In this document: positions 1 through 8,102 of the stretch, piece after piece
Layout of the letters: the number at the start of each line of letters is the position of its first letter
Numbering within the stretch: position 1 is the stretch's first letter
From: Candidatus Gallimonas merdigallinarum
GTDB taxonomy: Bacteria > Bacillota > Clostridia > Christensenellales > Borkfalkiaceae
NCBI GenBank assembly: GCA_904373325.1
Contig: CAJFFP010000002.1
Span: forward strand, 62,001 to 126,000
DNA: 64,000 nt
Direction of reading: 5' to 3'
Translations under genes and position numbers: made by a program
The notes under the pieces: model-generated
The model's input: the letters and a program-made list of their open reading frames with translations, nothing else
Databases searched by the model: none
Told to the model about the DNA's origin: nothing

Positions 1-760
1 CGGCGCGCGTGCTGTTCAGCACGTTCCGAAGCTCCAGCGCCAACGGAAAGAGACTGTCCTCCGTCAACAGAATCATCGGCCAATACCAATCGTTCCATTT
101 TCCAACCAATATGAACAGCGAAATCGTTGCAATACCGGCTTTGCTGAGCGGTAATATAAACTGCCATAGAACGCGAAAATCACTCACCCCTTCCAACTTT
201 GCTGATTCGATAATATCGTTGGGCACTTGTGCAAAGAAGTTACGCAATAAAATGACGTTGAACCCGCCCACGCCGAACGGCAAAATAAGTCCGAGCAAAT
301 TATTCGTAAAATTCAACGAGCGCAGCGTTAAATAGAACGGAACCAATCCGCCGCTGAAAAACATCGGAATCAAAAGGAACGTAAAGAATATTTTTCTCCC
401 CGGAAGGTCGCGCTGGGCAAGCACATAGGCGGCAAGAATGTCGATTGCCATACTGTACACAAGGTTTACCGCCGTCAGGAAAACAGAAATTAGAAACGCT
501 ATGGGAATTCTATCCTGTAGAAGAATTATTTTATAATTTTCAAAATTGAAATGTACCGGAAAAATGAGGAAGTCTGACTGTAAATAATCCTCTTTACTTG
601 CAAACGACAGCAAAACTTCATACACGATCGGGAAAAGACATGCAAGAGTGAACAGAACGATAAAAGCATAGATAAGCACAGTCCATACCGAAACGCGCTT
701 TTTCTTCTTTTTACGGACGGGCGGTGTCCCATTCGTACCCACATTGATATTTTCCATCAT
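1..760 (-). CDS. Carbohydrate ABC transporter permease, LplC type (3' end cut by window)
   Basis: Second inner-membrane subunit of a CUT1-type sugar importer. The visible 253 residues begin MMENINVGTNG, followed by a basic stretch, a first membrane helix (about residues 25-45) and further hydrophobic segments. The cytoplasmic EAA loop that docks the ATPase is readable as ESAKLEGVSDFRVLWQFILP. The start ATG overlaps the stop of the upstream permease (ATGA), so the two are translationally coupled. The C-terminus, and probably the substrate-binding protein gene, lie before base 1. The LplB/LplC subgroup commonly imports complex-glycan oligosaccharides; the substrate here is not readable from sequence. 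Confidence 0.9.
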   Translation of the reverse strand, partial: MMENINVGTNGTPPVRKKKKKRVSVWTVLIYAFIVLFTLACLFPIVYEVLLSFASKEDYLQSDFLIFPVHFNFENYKIILLQDRIPIAFLISVFLTAVNLVYSMAIDILAAYVLAQRDLPGRKIFFTFLLIPMFFSGGLVPFYLTLRSLNFTNNLLGLILPFGVGGFNVILLRNFFAQVPNDIIESAKLEGVSDFRVLWQFILPLSKAGIATISLFILVGKWNDWYWPMILLTEDSLFPLALELRNVLNSTRA

Positions 761-1749
761 TCTGCCACCTCGTAAATTCCGTATCCGTTGATCTTTTTCA
801 CGATTTTATTTGCACTCATCAACAAAATAAAGTTGATTACAGTTTTAAACAGTCCGATCGCCGTAGCTCGCTCGAATTCGCCTTTGTCGATACCTGTGCG
901 ATATACGAGTGTATCGATTACGTCCGCAACTTCGTATGTCGTAGGATTATATAAATTGAAGATTGCGTCGAAATTGGAATTCAGCACATTTCCCACCGCC
1001 TGCACAAACATGATAATGATAATCGGCATAATGCTCGGCAACGTAATGTACCAAGTCGCTTTCAACCGTTTACAACCATCTATCTGCGCGGCTTCGTATA
1101 GAGAAGGATCGATGCTCGAAATGGCGGCAATATAAATGATCGTTCCCCAACCCGCATCGCGCCATATTTGCGACAGAATCAAAATGGGATAAAAATATTT
1201 CGGTTCAGTCAAGAATTCCACACGCGACAGTCCCAACGATTCCAGAATATTGTTCACCGCTCCGGAAGAATAACTCAAAAGCGAATTGACGATTCCCGCA
1301 ATAATCACCCATGAAATGAAGTTGGGTAAGTAAATAGCCGTCTGCGTGAATTTTTTGAACCACTTTACTTTGATTTCGTTTAACAGCAACGCAAGCAGAA
1401 TGGGCGCCGGGAAACAAAAAACCAAACTCAAAAAGCTGATGATGAGCGTATTGCGGAATGCCCGAGGGAAATCCGGCAGGGCAAACAGCGCCTTAAAATG
1501 GTCAAATCCGATCCACTCGCTCCCCCAGATTCCCTTGCTCGGCATATAGTCCTTGAACGCCAAAACGATACCGTACATGGGATAATAGGAAAACACCAAT
1601 AAAAAGGCGATGATAGGGATCATCATGACATAAAATTGCCATTTCTTTTTCAGTTTTTTACGAAGTTTATCGTTTTTCTGCTTACCGTTTTTAACGGATT
1701 TTATCTGCTCCGATACAGGCAGGCACTCCGTTCGTTCCAGTTGTTCCAT
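757..1749 (-). CDS. Carbohydrate ABC transporter permease, LplB type
   Basis: A 330-residue inner-membrane permease of the CUT1 family. A lysine-rich cytoplasmic N-terminus (residues 15-35) precedes about six membrane helices, and the EAA loop is visible as YEAAQIDGCKRLKATWYITLP near residue 220. The start ATG is preceded by GGAGGG at 8-nt spacing. This SD lies in the last codons of the AraC gene, which ends 1 nt upstream, and the stop overlaps the next permease start by 4 nt. AraC regulator, LplB and LplC are therefore one transcript. An AraC gene inside the transporter operon suggests local control by the imported sugar. Confidence 0.92.
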   Translation of the reverse strand: MEQLERTECLPVSEQIKSVKNGKQKNDKLRKKLKKKWQFYVMMIPIIAFLLVFSYYPMYGIVLAFKDYMPSKGIWGSEWIGFDHFKALFALPDFPRAFRNTLIISFLSLVFCFPAPILLALLLNEIKVKWFKKFTQTAIYLPNFISWVIIAGIVNSLLSYSSGAVNNILESLGLSRVEFLTEPKYFYPILILSQIWRDAGWGTIIYIAAISSIDPSLYEAAQIDGCKRLKATWYITLPSIMPIIIIMFVQAVGNVLNSNFDAIFNLYNPTTYEVADVIDTLVYRTGIDKGEFERATAIGLFKTVINFILLMSANKIVKKINGYGIYEVAE

Positions 1750-1750
1750 C

Positions 1751-2704
1751 TCACTTTCCCTCCGATTTCATATAAAGATACCTGTTCATTCTTTTTTCCC
1801 GTAAATACATTTCGGCGTCAGGCAAGCGTTTGTACTGCAAGCGGTATTCGCTCGGCGTTAATTCAGTCAGTTTTTTAAACTCGCGGGAAAAATACCTCGA
1901 TTCCGTGTAGCCCGTAAGCCTTGCGATTTCGATAAACGGATAATCGGTTTGAGCAATCAATTCGCAGGCATTCTTGATCCTGATAAACGTAACATATTGC
2001 TTAGGCGACATTCCGAATTCTTTTTTCATGATACGGTTGACATAACTTGCGCTCAAATTTAAGTTTTTGCACAAATCGTCCACCGTGATTTTCGGATTCA
2101 TATATGTGCGCCCGACGAACCTGATAATTTCCAAAATATGCAATCTGGATGCACTCAGCCGCTCGGTCGAATGGCAAATCCACGTTTTCATAGCGCTGTA
2201 CAACAAATAGAAATAACCCAACGTGCCGTATTCATCCTTCGGATACTCCAATGAATATTCCAAAAGATTGCTAAACGCCCGCATGATTTTATCGTCCGTT
2301 TTTCCGCATTTGATAATTACGTTATCCTTGTTCAGCCCGATTTCATTCAACATTTGGTGCGCTGCCACGCCGGCAATCACCACCCAATAATAGCTAAACG
2401 GATCTTGAGCATCCGCTTCGTAGCGAATATATTCGGCCGGCGGTACCAGAAAGAAATCTCCTGCAGATACCTCGCACGTCTGACCGCGATAGGTAACTTT
2501 ACCTTTCCCCGTGCAAATGTAGTGTAGCGGCAGATACATTCTCTTTTTATCTGCGGAAAATTCTTCGACCTTGGTCGGTGAGCAGGTTTCCCTGCTCACC
2601 TCCAAAATGATCGGACGGGAATATTCGTTTACGCAGCGTGTAAAAAAATCTTCTTTTTGCAACTTATCCAAATTACGCTCCCGAATAGAGGTTCTCCTCT
2701 GCAT
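1751..2704 (-). CDS. AraC-family transcriptional regulator
   Basis: A 317-residue regulator with an N-terminal cupin-like sensing domain (residues about 45-160, including GKVTYRGQTCEVSAGDFFLVPP) and a C-terminal double helix-turn-helix (about 185-290, ending YFSREFKKLTELTPSEYR). Such proteins usually activate sugar genes in response to the sugar. The listed ATG lies inside the end of the upstream lipoprotein gene (32-bp overlap) without a clear SD. A TTG at 2671, just after that gene's stop and preceded by GGGAG at 6 nt, is an equally good start and would drop 11 residues. Co-transcription with the permeases downstream is likely because the gap is 1 nt. Confidence 0.9.
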   Translation of the reverse strand: MQRRTSIRERNLDKLQKEDFFTRCVNEYSRPIILEVSRETCSPTKVEEFSADKKRMYLPLHYICTGKGKVTYRGQTCEVSAGDFFLVPPAEYIRYEADAQDPFSYYWVVIAGVAAHQMLNEIGLNKDNVIIKCGKTDDKIMRAFSNLLEYSLEYPKDEYGTLGYFYLLYSAMKTWICHSTERLSASRLHILEIIRFVGRTYMNPKITVDDLCKNLNLSASYVNRIMKKEFGMSPKQYVTFIRIKNACELIAQTDYPFIEIARLTGYTESRYFSREFKKLTELTPSEYRLQYKRLPDAEMYLREKRMNRYLYMKSEGK

Positions 2705-5700
2705 CAGTCACTGCTTTTGTAACTGTATCTGCATCTACCGAATATTCGATACCGCTTACCGCAACGCTACCCGCTCCTCCGAATTGTGCGCCGTCCAAAG
2801 GAACTATCCCGAATCCGCAGTCCGTTCCGAGCGAAAGTATCCATCGTAATCCGCTGCAATCATCGGCAAACTCCGTAATCTTGAAATAACTGCCTTCGTT
2901 GGCACGGATATACAAAGTTCCTTCCTTTTGAATCAGGGTTATGCGGTTACCGCCTTCTTCGTCCTTTTTCCAATCTGCATCCGTGATAAACGTATAGGTG
3001 TTATAAGAGATACAGTCGTACATTACGACGTTCACCTTACCGTTATCATTCTTCTGCAATACGATCTGCACCGTATCCCGAGTTCCGGATTTTTGTATCC
3101 CTATTCCCGCACTCAAAGTTCCGAAATTATCTTGTGTATAACTCTTGGAGGTAACGGAAACGACGAATTGCGTTGCGTTAACACCGACAAATTGCTTATA
3201 GCTATTATCTAAATTATAATTCCCGTCTACTACGCACGATCCGTCGGAGAATGCCGCCGTAATTATATTTTCAGTCGGAATGGTAGGATTGAGCGAATAC
3301 GAAATATTTTTGATATCGCCCGCATGGCTTTCATTCCAACAACCTACGCCGAACGTTTTTTCAGTATCAGAAAAAATCCAACCGGTTGCGCCAAAGAACC
3401 AACCCTTGTCGCCCTCGGCAACAGCCGTATCTGCCGTAATCTTCAACCAAGAGCTGTTGTTTACCGATACATAATACACGCCTTCTTTACGAATCATCGT
3501 TACGGTATTTTCGTCTTGGTAATTAACGCCCAACGTATATGCTATTTCCCAAGGTTCACGGTTGACCGCAAATCCGAGACGCGCTTTCCCTTCGCTGTTT
3601 TTCACGTATACGTACAACGGTTCAGCATCGCTTGCGTCTTTTATAACAATACCACGATTCTTCCCGCCTGCCACCGTAACGCTAATCTGAAAGTCCTTCG
3701 CGCTTACGCCCGCAAACGGATGAAAGGAACGATCCGTTTCCGTTACTTTACCGTTGCTTGTGACCGTTCCGTCCGCAAACTTCAATTCGGTAAAGGTTAC
3801 TTTCTCTGCCGTGTTTTCGCCTTCCGCGCTCACCGTAACCTTTGTCGTTACATCTGCAAACCGATCGCTGACAAGCGTGATCGTTTGTTCGCCTACGGGA
3901 AGCCATGCTTCGTAGCTATTGCCGGTTATGGTCCCTGCTATGCCCGAAAGCGTCACCTCATCTCCTTCCGCGTACAATCCTTCCGCATAGCCGAACATAC
4001 CCGTGACTTTATACGCCACGACTAACGATACTTGAATTTCTCCGCCCTCCGGCGCAACGGGGATGCTATAAACCAAATCGTCGCCGTCCGGCGTTCCCGT
4101 AAATGTTTTGCCACCATACTTCACGCTTTCTACTGTGTAGCGTCGCGTCGGATTGCTCGTATCCGGCGTTACACGCACCGTCACAGAGCCATCTTTCAAA
4201 ACGCGGGCTTGCTTTGTTCCATCCGCAAAAGTAACGGTTGCTCCTGTCGTTTCCGTAGGCAACGTAACCGTCGTATACATTTTTTCAATCGCATTTGTAA
4301 TTTCGCTTTCGCTCAGATTATACGCAATATCACTTATCTTAAATTGCTGTCCATCTGTCAGCCCTTCCCATGCCGTAATACCAACCGTCTTCTCGGAATC
4401 CTTATCCCACAGCCATTCGCGCAAATTCGCTTCTTTCGCTGTGCCGTCCTCGCCGTATAAAACTGTGTCTTTCGTCAAACGGATATACGACGTATTGCCG
4501 CCGTTCTCCACCGACACGTAATATTCACCGTCTTTTGCAACCAATGTAACGGTAAATACGTAATAATCTTTCCCGTCCTCTTTCACGCAAGTCATATCCG
4601 TGGGATAATATCCATCCGTCCACGGGTATTGATCATTCTCCCACACACCGTCTTGCAGGAACAGCACGTTTAATTTATCACCGATCGGCACAGGCATGAT
4701 ACGAACAATATCTTCGCCATTCTTAAATGCCAACCCCGTCGTATGCCAACTTCCATAAGAATACAGCTTGCCCGTAATCTTAAAGTTTTTAGTAGTAATC
4801 CCCGCAAACGGCTTATACTCTTTGTCCTTCGATATCACGAACCCGCCGTCGCTTGTCGTATCGTTCCCGACAAACTTCAATTCGGTAAAGGTTACTTTCT
4901 CTGCCGTGTTTTCGCCTTCCGCGCTCACCGTAACCTTTGTCGTTACATCTGCAAACCGATCGCTCACAAGCGTGATCGTTTGTTCGCCTTCGGGAAGCCA
5001 TACTGCGTAGCTATTGCCGGTTATGGTCCCCGCTACGCCCGAAAGCGTCACCTCATCTCCTTCCGCGTACAATCCTTCCGCATAGCCGAACGTACCCGTG
5101 ACTTTATACGCCTTCTGGAATTGTACCGAAATGGTTCCCGACGCCTTCGGCATAAACTCATACGTAAATATGCCGCCGTTTTCAACGCCCTTCAACGTAG
5201 CTTCGTTAAAAACGACTACGGGCGTATTGCGCACTACGTTTTCCGTATCGGTCGTCACCGTAAGGCATACGCTGTTGCCGAGCAACACCGTCGTTGCGGA
5301 AAGTTGTGCAACACCTCCATCCTGCACATCGAGCTCGAGCGAAAATTCAATTTCTCCGAGCCGCGTTGCAATATCGGTCGAGCTGGCAATTGTTTCATGA
5401 TAAGCGGTTGCTTTCGTCGACGCCACGCCAAATCTGTGCGCACCCGTAGCAAAGAAATCAAACGTACCTTCGCTGACCGCCGCAGACGTATGCGCGTCGA
5501 TTTTCGTCCAAACATCGTTCACGCCCACATAGAAAGCGCTGCCCGTCCATATGGTTTCCAAATCGATTTTGTGATTGACTCCTTCAAAGCCCGTCGCCGC
5601 GGTATCGTATGCCCGCATGGAAATGATTTCTCCATCTTGACGCGCCATGAAAAACACACGCGCATCCGAGGCGTCGTCACCGCCCGCTACGGTCAGATAA

Positions 5701-6002
5701 ACCGCCGTGCTTCCATAATCGATAAATATGGCTCCCGCCTTGTCTGCAGCGCCCGCGGTATCGCTGCGCACGTTCGTCTTGATCCAAAAAGTGTCAGCCG
5801 CCGTTTCGGATATAAGACGGCTATCCCACTTCTCTTCGATCGTCACCGAATCGCCTTCCAACAGTTTGGGCACGGGGTCAGTTTCAGTAGGACCGCAACC
5901 GACTAACCCGAATCCAACTGCCAAACACACAATCGCCATAAAAATCATGGAAATCGCATATCTGATTGCATAAATCATTTTCCCGCTTATACGCTGTTTC
6001 AT
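2673..6002 (-). CDS. Large lipoprotein with repeated beta-sandwich-like domains
   Basis: An 1109-residue exported lipoprotein. A basic N-terminus and hydrophobic stretch end in the lipobox LVGC (Cys36). The mature part alternates an approximately 150-residue motif (key words FAGV..KDF, TV..KEG.YYVSV, GVGCW..) with short Ig/PEGA-like modules. Two modules, residues 297-377 and 662-742, are nearly identical and correspond to a 242-bp DNA repeat. No catalytic motif was recognised; the domains resemble concanavalin-like glycan-binding folds, which is inference. The start is set by AAGGAG 5 nt upstream. Co-localisation with an AraC regulator and sugar permeases suggests glycan capture at the surface. 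The reading frame overlaps the regulator's possible ATG. Confidence 0.8.
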   Translation of the reverse strand: MKQRISGKMIYAIRYAISMIFMAIVCLAVGFGLVGCGPTETDPVPKLLEGDSVTIEEKWDSRLISETAADTFWIKTNVRSDTAGAADKAGAIFIDYGSTAVYLTVAGGDDASDARVFFMARQDGEIISMRAYDTAATGFEGVNHKIDLETIWTGSAFYVGVNDVWTKIDAHTSAAVSEGTFDFFATGAHRFGVASTKATAYHETIASSTDIATRLGEIEFSLELDVQDGGVAQLSATTVLLGNSVCLTVTTDTENVVRNTPVVVFNEATLKGVENGGIFTYEFMPKASGTISVQFQKAYKVTGTFGYAEGLYAEGDEVTLSGVAGTITGNSYAVWLPEGEQTITLVSDRFADVTTKVTVSAEGENTAEKVTFTELKFVGNDTTSDGGFVISKDKEYKPFAGITTKNFKITGKLYSYGSWHTTGLAFKNGEDIVRIMPVPIGDKLNVLFLQDGVWENDQYPWTDGYYPTDMTCVKEDGKDYYVFTVTLVAKDGEYYVSVENGGNTSYIRLTKDTVLYGEDGTAKEANLREWLWDKDSEKTVGITAWEGLTDGQQFKISDIAYNLSESEITNAIEKMYTTVTLPTETTGATVTFADGTKQARVLKDGSVTVRVTPDTSNPTRRYTVESVKYGGKTFTGTPDGDDLVYSIPVAPEGGEIQVSLVVAYKVTGMFGYAEGLYAEGDEVTLSGIAGTITGNSYEAWLPVGEQTITLVSDRFADVTTKVTVSAEGENTAEKVTFTELKFADGTVTSNGKVTETDRSFHPFAGVSAKDFQISVTVAGGKNRGIVIKDASDAEPLYVYVKNSEGKARLGFAVNREPWEIAYTLGVNYQDENTVTMIRKEGVYYVSVNNSSWLKITADTAVAEGDKGWFFGATGWIFSDTEKTFGVGCWNESHAGDIKNISYSLNPTIPTENIITAAFSDGSCVVDGNYNLDNSYKQFVGVNATQFVVSVTSKSYTQDNFGTLSAGIGIQKSGTRDTVQIVLQKNDNGKVNVVMYDCISYNTYTFITDADWKKDEEGGNRITLIQKEGTLYIRANEGSYFKITEFADDCSGLRWILSLGTDCGFGIVPLDGAQFGGAGSVAVSGIEYSVDADTVTKAVTDAEENLYSGA
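3776..4017. repeat. 242-bp intragenic direct repeat, copy 1
   Basis: Almost identical to 4871-5112, with only a handful of substitutions across 242 bp. Both lie in the same reading frame of the large lipoprotein, 1095 bp (365 codons) apart, so they duplicate one PEGA/Ig-like module. Confidence 0.9.
4871..5112. repeat. 242-bp intragenic direct repeat, copy 2
   Basis: Partner of 3776-4017. Near identity at third codon positions as well as in protein implies recent duplication or gene conversion. Confidence 0.9.
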
Positions 6003-6065
6003 TTTGTCTCCTTTTCATAAAATTTTTTATAAGTTTCTGTTCCCAAAACCCTTACCGACAAATCA

Positions 6066-6093
6066 ATTTTAGCACTCGGTTTTTGGTTTGTAA
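6066..6093 (-). promoter_or_regulatory. Possible sigma-A promoter of the lipoprotein gene
   Basis: Reads TTACAA (-35, 6088-6093), 16-nt spacer, TAAAAT (-10, 6066-6071) toward the lipoprotein start at 6002. The match is moderate. Confidence 0.45.
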
Positions 6094-6116
6094 ATACCCA
6101 TAGTTTTTAGCTGGTG

Positions 6117-6307
6117 CATATTTATACACATACAGGCATCCCATTTTTTATCGATATTTTCGCCCCCCCAACCGATTAATTTTCATAAATCCGGCTTCTA
6201 TCTTCATTTTTGTCGAAACGATATGGAAGAATTATATGGTTTTACGCTTCGGTCGTTCCCTCTTTCGGAAGATAGTTCAAAATAATTTGGACATATTTGT
6301 ACACATA
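6117..6307. repeat. Pair of 16-bp direct repeats, possible regulator sites
   Basis: CATATTTATACACATA at 6117-6132 recurs as CATATTTGTACACATA at 6292-6307 (15 of 16 identical), upstream of the possible lipoprotein promoter. They could bind the AraC protein encoded downstream; that is inference. Confidence 0.35.
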
Positions 6308-6610
6308 AATATAGACACCGTGAACTGTTTTAATGAGCTGAAAATGACTGTTCCGCTTTCTATAATGATATTGCTTGCAGCGATAATCCTTATGTTATAC
6401 AAAGAACCTCGACGGTATTCTTTTGGAGAATGTCTATATCGGGCTTGCCGAATATTACTCCGAGAAATGTTTTTATGGACACAAATTCATTTCACTAACT
6501 TTCAATCGTAAGTTTTAAGGCATTACCGATGAATTGCCGTTGCAAAACATTTTATGGGCAGTTTTAAGCACCCGTTTATCAGTCCTTTCTGTAATTTGCT
6601 CTTGCCATAT

Positions 6611-6662
6611 TTAATATTAAAAACAAAACGAGGAGCCGGAACATTGTTGCTTCGGCTCCTCG
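6611..6662 (-). terminator. Rho-independent terminator of the fructan operon
   Basis: A perfect 10-bp stem (CGAGGAGCCG, 6629-6638, with 6653-6662) and 14-nt loop are followed on the minus strand by TTTTGTTTTT. It lies about 47 nt past the last gene of the operon. Confidence 0.92.
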
Positions 6663-6708
6663 CTTTGTCTGTATGAGGGGAGAAAAAGAAATACAGACTT
6701 TGGATAAA

Positions 6709-8079
6709 CTATTTCATTTGATATCTCGTATATATACACGACCCGGCAGAGATACGCAGATCAAGCCTGTCAGCATCCGTCGGCGGACAAATCACAGAAG
6801 ACAGCGATATCCCGTTGACGAAGATTTCAAGAGAGAACAGATCGCTCACGATCTCTATCTCTGTTTGCTCGATATCTTCGTATGGCATCCGTCGAATCCC
6901 CGCAAGGGAATCAGCATCTTTCTCTGCCCCCGAAATCGGCATGCCGGACTTTGACCGGTCAAAGATCCACACGTCGCCTCTGCGTTCAAACAATGTAACA
7001 TATTCGTCCGATTTACGAAGACATACGGAAAATTCCGACAGTCCCTTTGCCTGCACTTTGACGGCACCGACAAGCAGATGATCTGAAAGAATGGAAAAAT
7101 CTTTTTCCGTGCGTACAGGCACGCCATCGTAAACAGGCTGTTGCAGGAGTCTGTTTCCCTTCCGAATAAGTCGGCGCGGAACGGTAAGCTGACCCGCAAA
7201 TCCATATTTCTCAAACGGATTCGTGCGATCCCACATATTCAGCCATCCGATCATAACGGGCGTATTCGGAAAAGTCTGCGGGGCATAAAAATCGAACCCG
7301 TAGTCTACAATCTCGCCCTCGCCTTCCGCGCGGTATCCCCGCGGCAGAGTAAGCTCGCCGAAACAATAGAGCGAACTGTGAACATTGAGAAATTTATTCC
7401 CATCCGCGGGATAGAATTGTTCGGAATACAGGAGCAAGCCCATATCGTCCCGAATATCGGGACATTCAATCATAAATCCTTTGCCGTCCCTCTCGAAAAG
7501 ATCAACGACAAATTTCCAACGGAACAGATCTTCCGACTCAAAGAGCAGGATCCTGCCGCCCGCTCCCCTTTTTTTTGCCGCCACGATACAATAAAACATC
7601 CCTCCGCGGCGAAAAACCTTCGGATCTCTGAAATCCCAAGGGCAGTAATCGGCGGGAAGCTCCTTTTCTCCGATCACGACTCCGTGTTTTACAAAATGGA
7701 TCCCGTCATCACTCGAAGCAAGGCATTGGAGCTGTCGCACCGTTTCTCCGCCCTCATTTTGCTTGAAACCCGTATACAGAAGCCAAAGTTTTCCTTCCCA
7801 GACGACCGCACTTCCCGAAAAACACCCGTCCTCGTTCTCATCCGGATAAAGCGCGATCGGAAGCCTTTCCCAATGCGTAAGATCGCGGCTCTTTACATGT
7901 CCCCAATGCATCGGTCCCCATTTGCAATCATGCGGATAGTACTGAAAAAACACATGATACTCGCCATGAAATTCGACGAGACCGTTCGGGTCGTTGATCC
8001 ACCCTTCTCCGCCTGTAATATGAAATACGGGAAGTAATTTTTGATTGCACATATTCTCAGCCATTGCGCCGCCCGCCAT
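6709..8079 (-). CDS. sacA: Cytoplasmic GH32 beta-fructofuranosidase / sucrose-6-phosphate hydrolase
   Basis: A 456-residue GH32 enzyme with no signal peptide, expected to cleave sucrose, sucrose-6-phosphate or short fructo-oligosaccharides inside the cell. All three catalytic motifs are present: WINDPNG (nucleophile Asp30), FRDP (Asp152) and ECPD (acid/base Glu205), followed by a C-terminal beta-sandwich. It is the last gene of the fructan operon, starting 23 nt after the preceding stop. Start choice is uncertain: the first ATG (8079) is exactly the 3-nt loop of an 11-bp GC-rich hairpin, and ATGs at 8064 and 8052 are alternatives. Because the neighbouring transporter is an ABC system rather than a PTS, unphosphorylated substrates are more likely. 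Confidence 0.93.
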   Translation of the reverse strand: MAGGAMAENMCNQKLLPVFHITGGEGWINDPNGLVEFHGEYHVFFQYYPHDCKWGPMHWGHVKSRDLTHWERLPIALYPDENEDGCFSGSAVVWEGKLWLLYTGFKQNEGGETVRQLQCLASSDDGIHFVKHGVVIGEKELPADYCPWDFRDPKVFRRGGMFYCIVAAKKRGAGGRILLFESEDLFRWKFVVDLFERDGKGFMIECPDIRDDMGLLLYSEQFYPADGNKFLNVHSSLYCFGELTLPRGYRAEGEGEIVDYGFDFYAPQTFPNTPVMIGWLNMWDRTNPFEKYGFAGQLTVPRRLIRKGNRLLQQPVYDGVPVRTEKDFSILSDHLLVGAVKVQAKGLSEFSVCLRKSDEYVTLFERRGDVWIFDRSKSGMPISGAEKDADSLAGIRRMPYEDIEQTEIEIVSDLFSLEIFVNGISLSSVICPPTDADRLDLRISAGSCIYTRYQMK

Positions 8080-8090
8080 GCGGGCGGCGC
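8066..8090. promoter_or_regulatory. GC-rich hairpin enclosing the first ATG of the intracellular GH32 gene
   Basis: GCGCCGCCCGC (8066-8076) and its exact complement (8080-8090) flank the three bases 8077-8079, which are the first ATG on the minus strand. The SD-like GGGAGG (8090-8095) touches the stem. There is no T-run on the minus-strand side, so it is not a terminator for the upstream gene. It could reduce or redirect translation initiation. Confidence 0.7.
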
Positions 8091-8102
8091 CTCCCTTTTT
8101 CG

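Larger units (their letters stand above)
6003..6708. other. 706-bp AT-rich intergenic region
   Basis: Lies between the lipoprotein locus and the fructan locus. It holds a possible promoter for the lipoprotein (6066-6093), a 16-bp direct repeat (6117-6132 and 6292-6307) and the fructan-operon terminator (6611-6662). A short open frame at 6236-6511 has no ribosome binding site or recognisable product and is not called. Confidence 0.7.

Noticed and set aside
6236..6511. 91-codon plus-strand frame in the AT-rich intergenic region
   Set aside because: No SD, no promoter and no recognisable motif; AT-rich DNA readily gives such frames.
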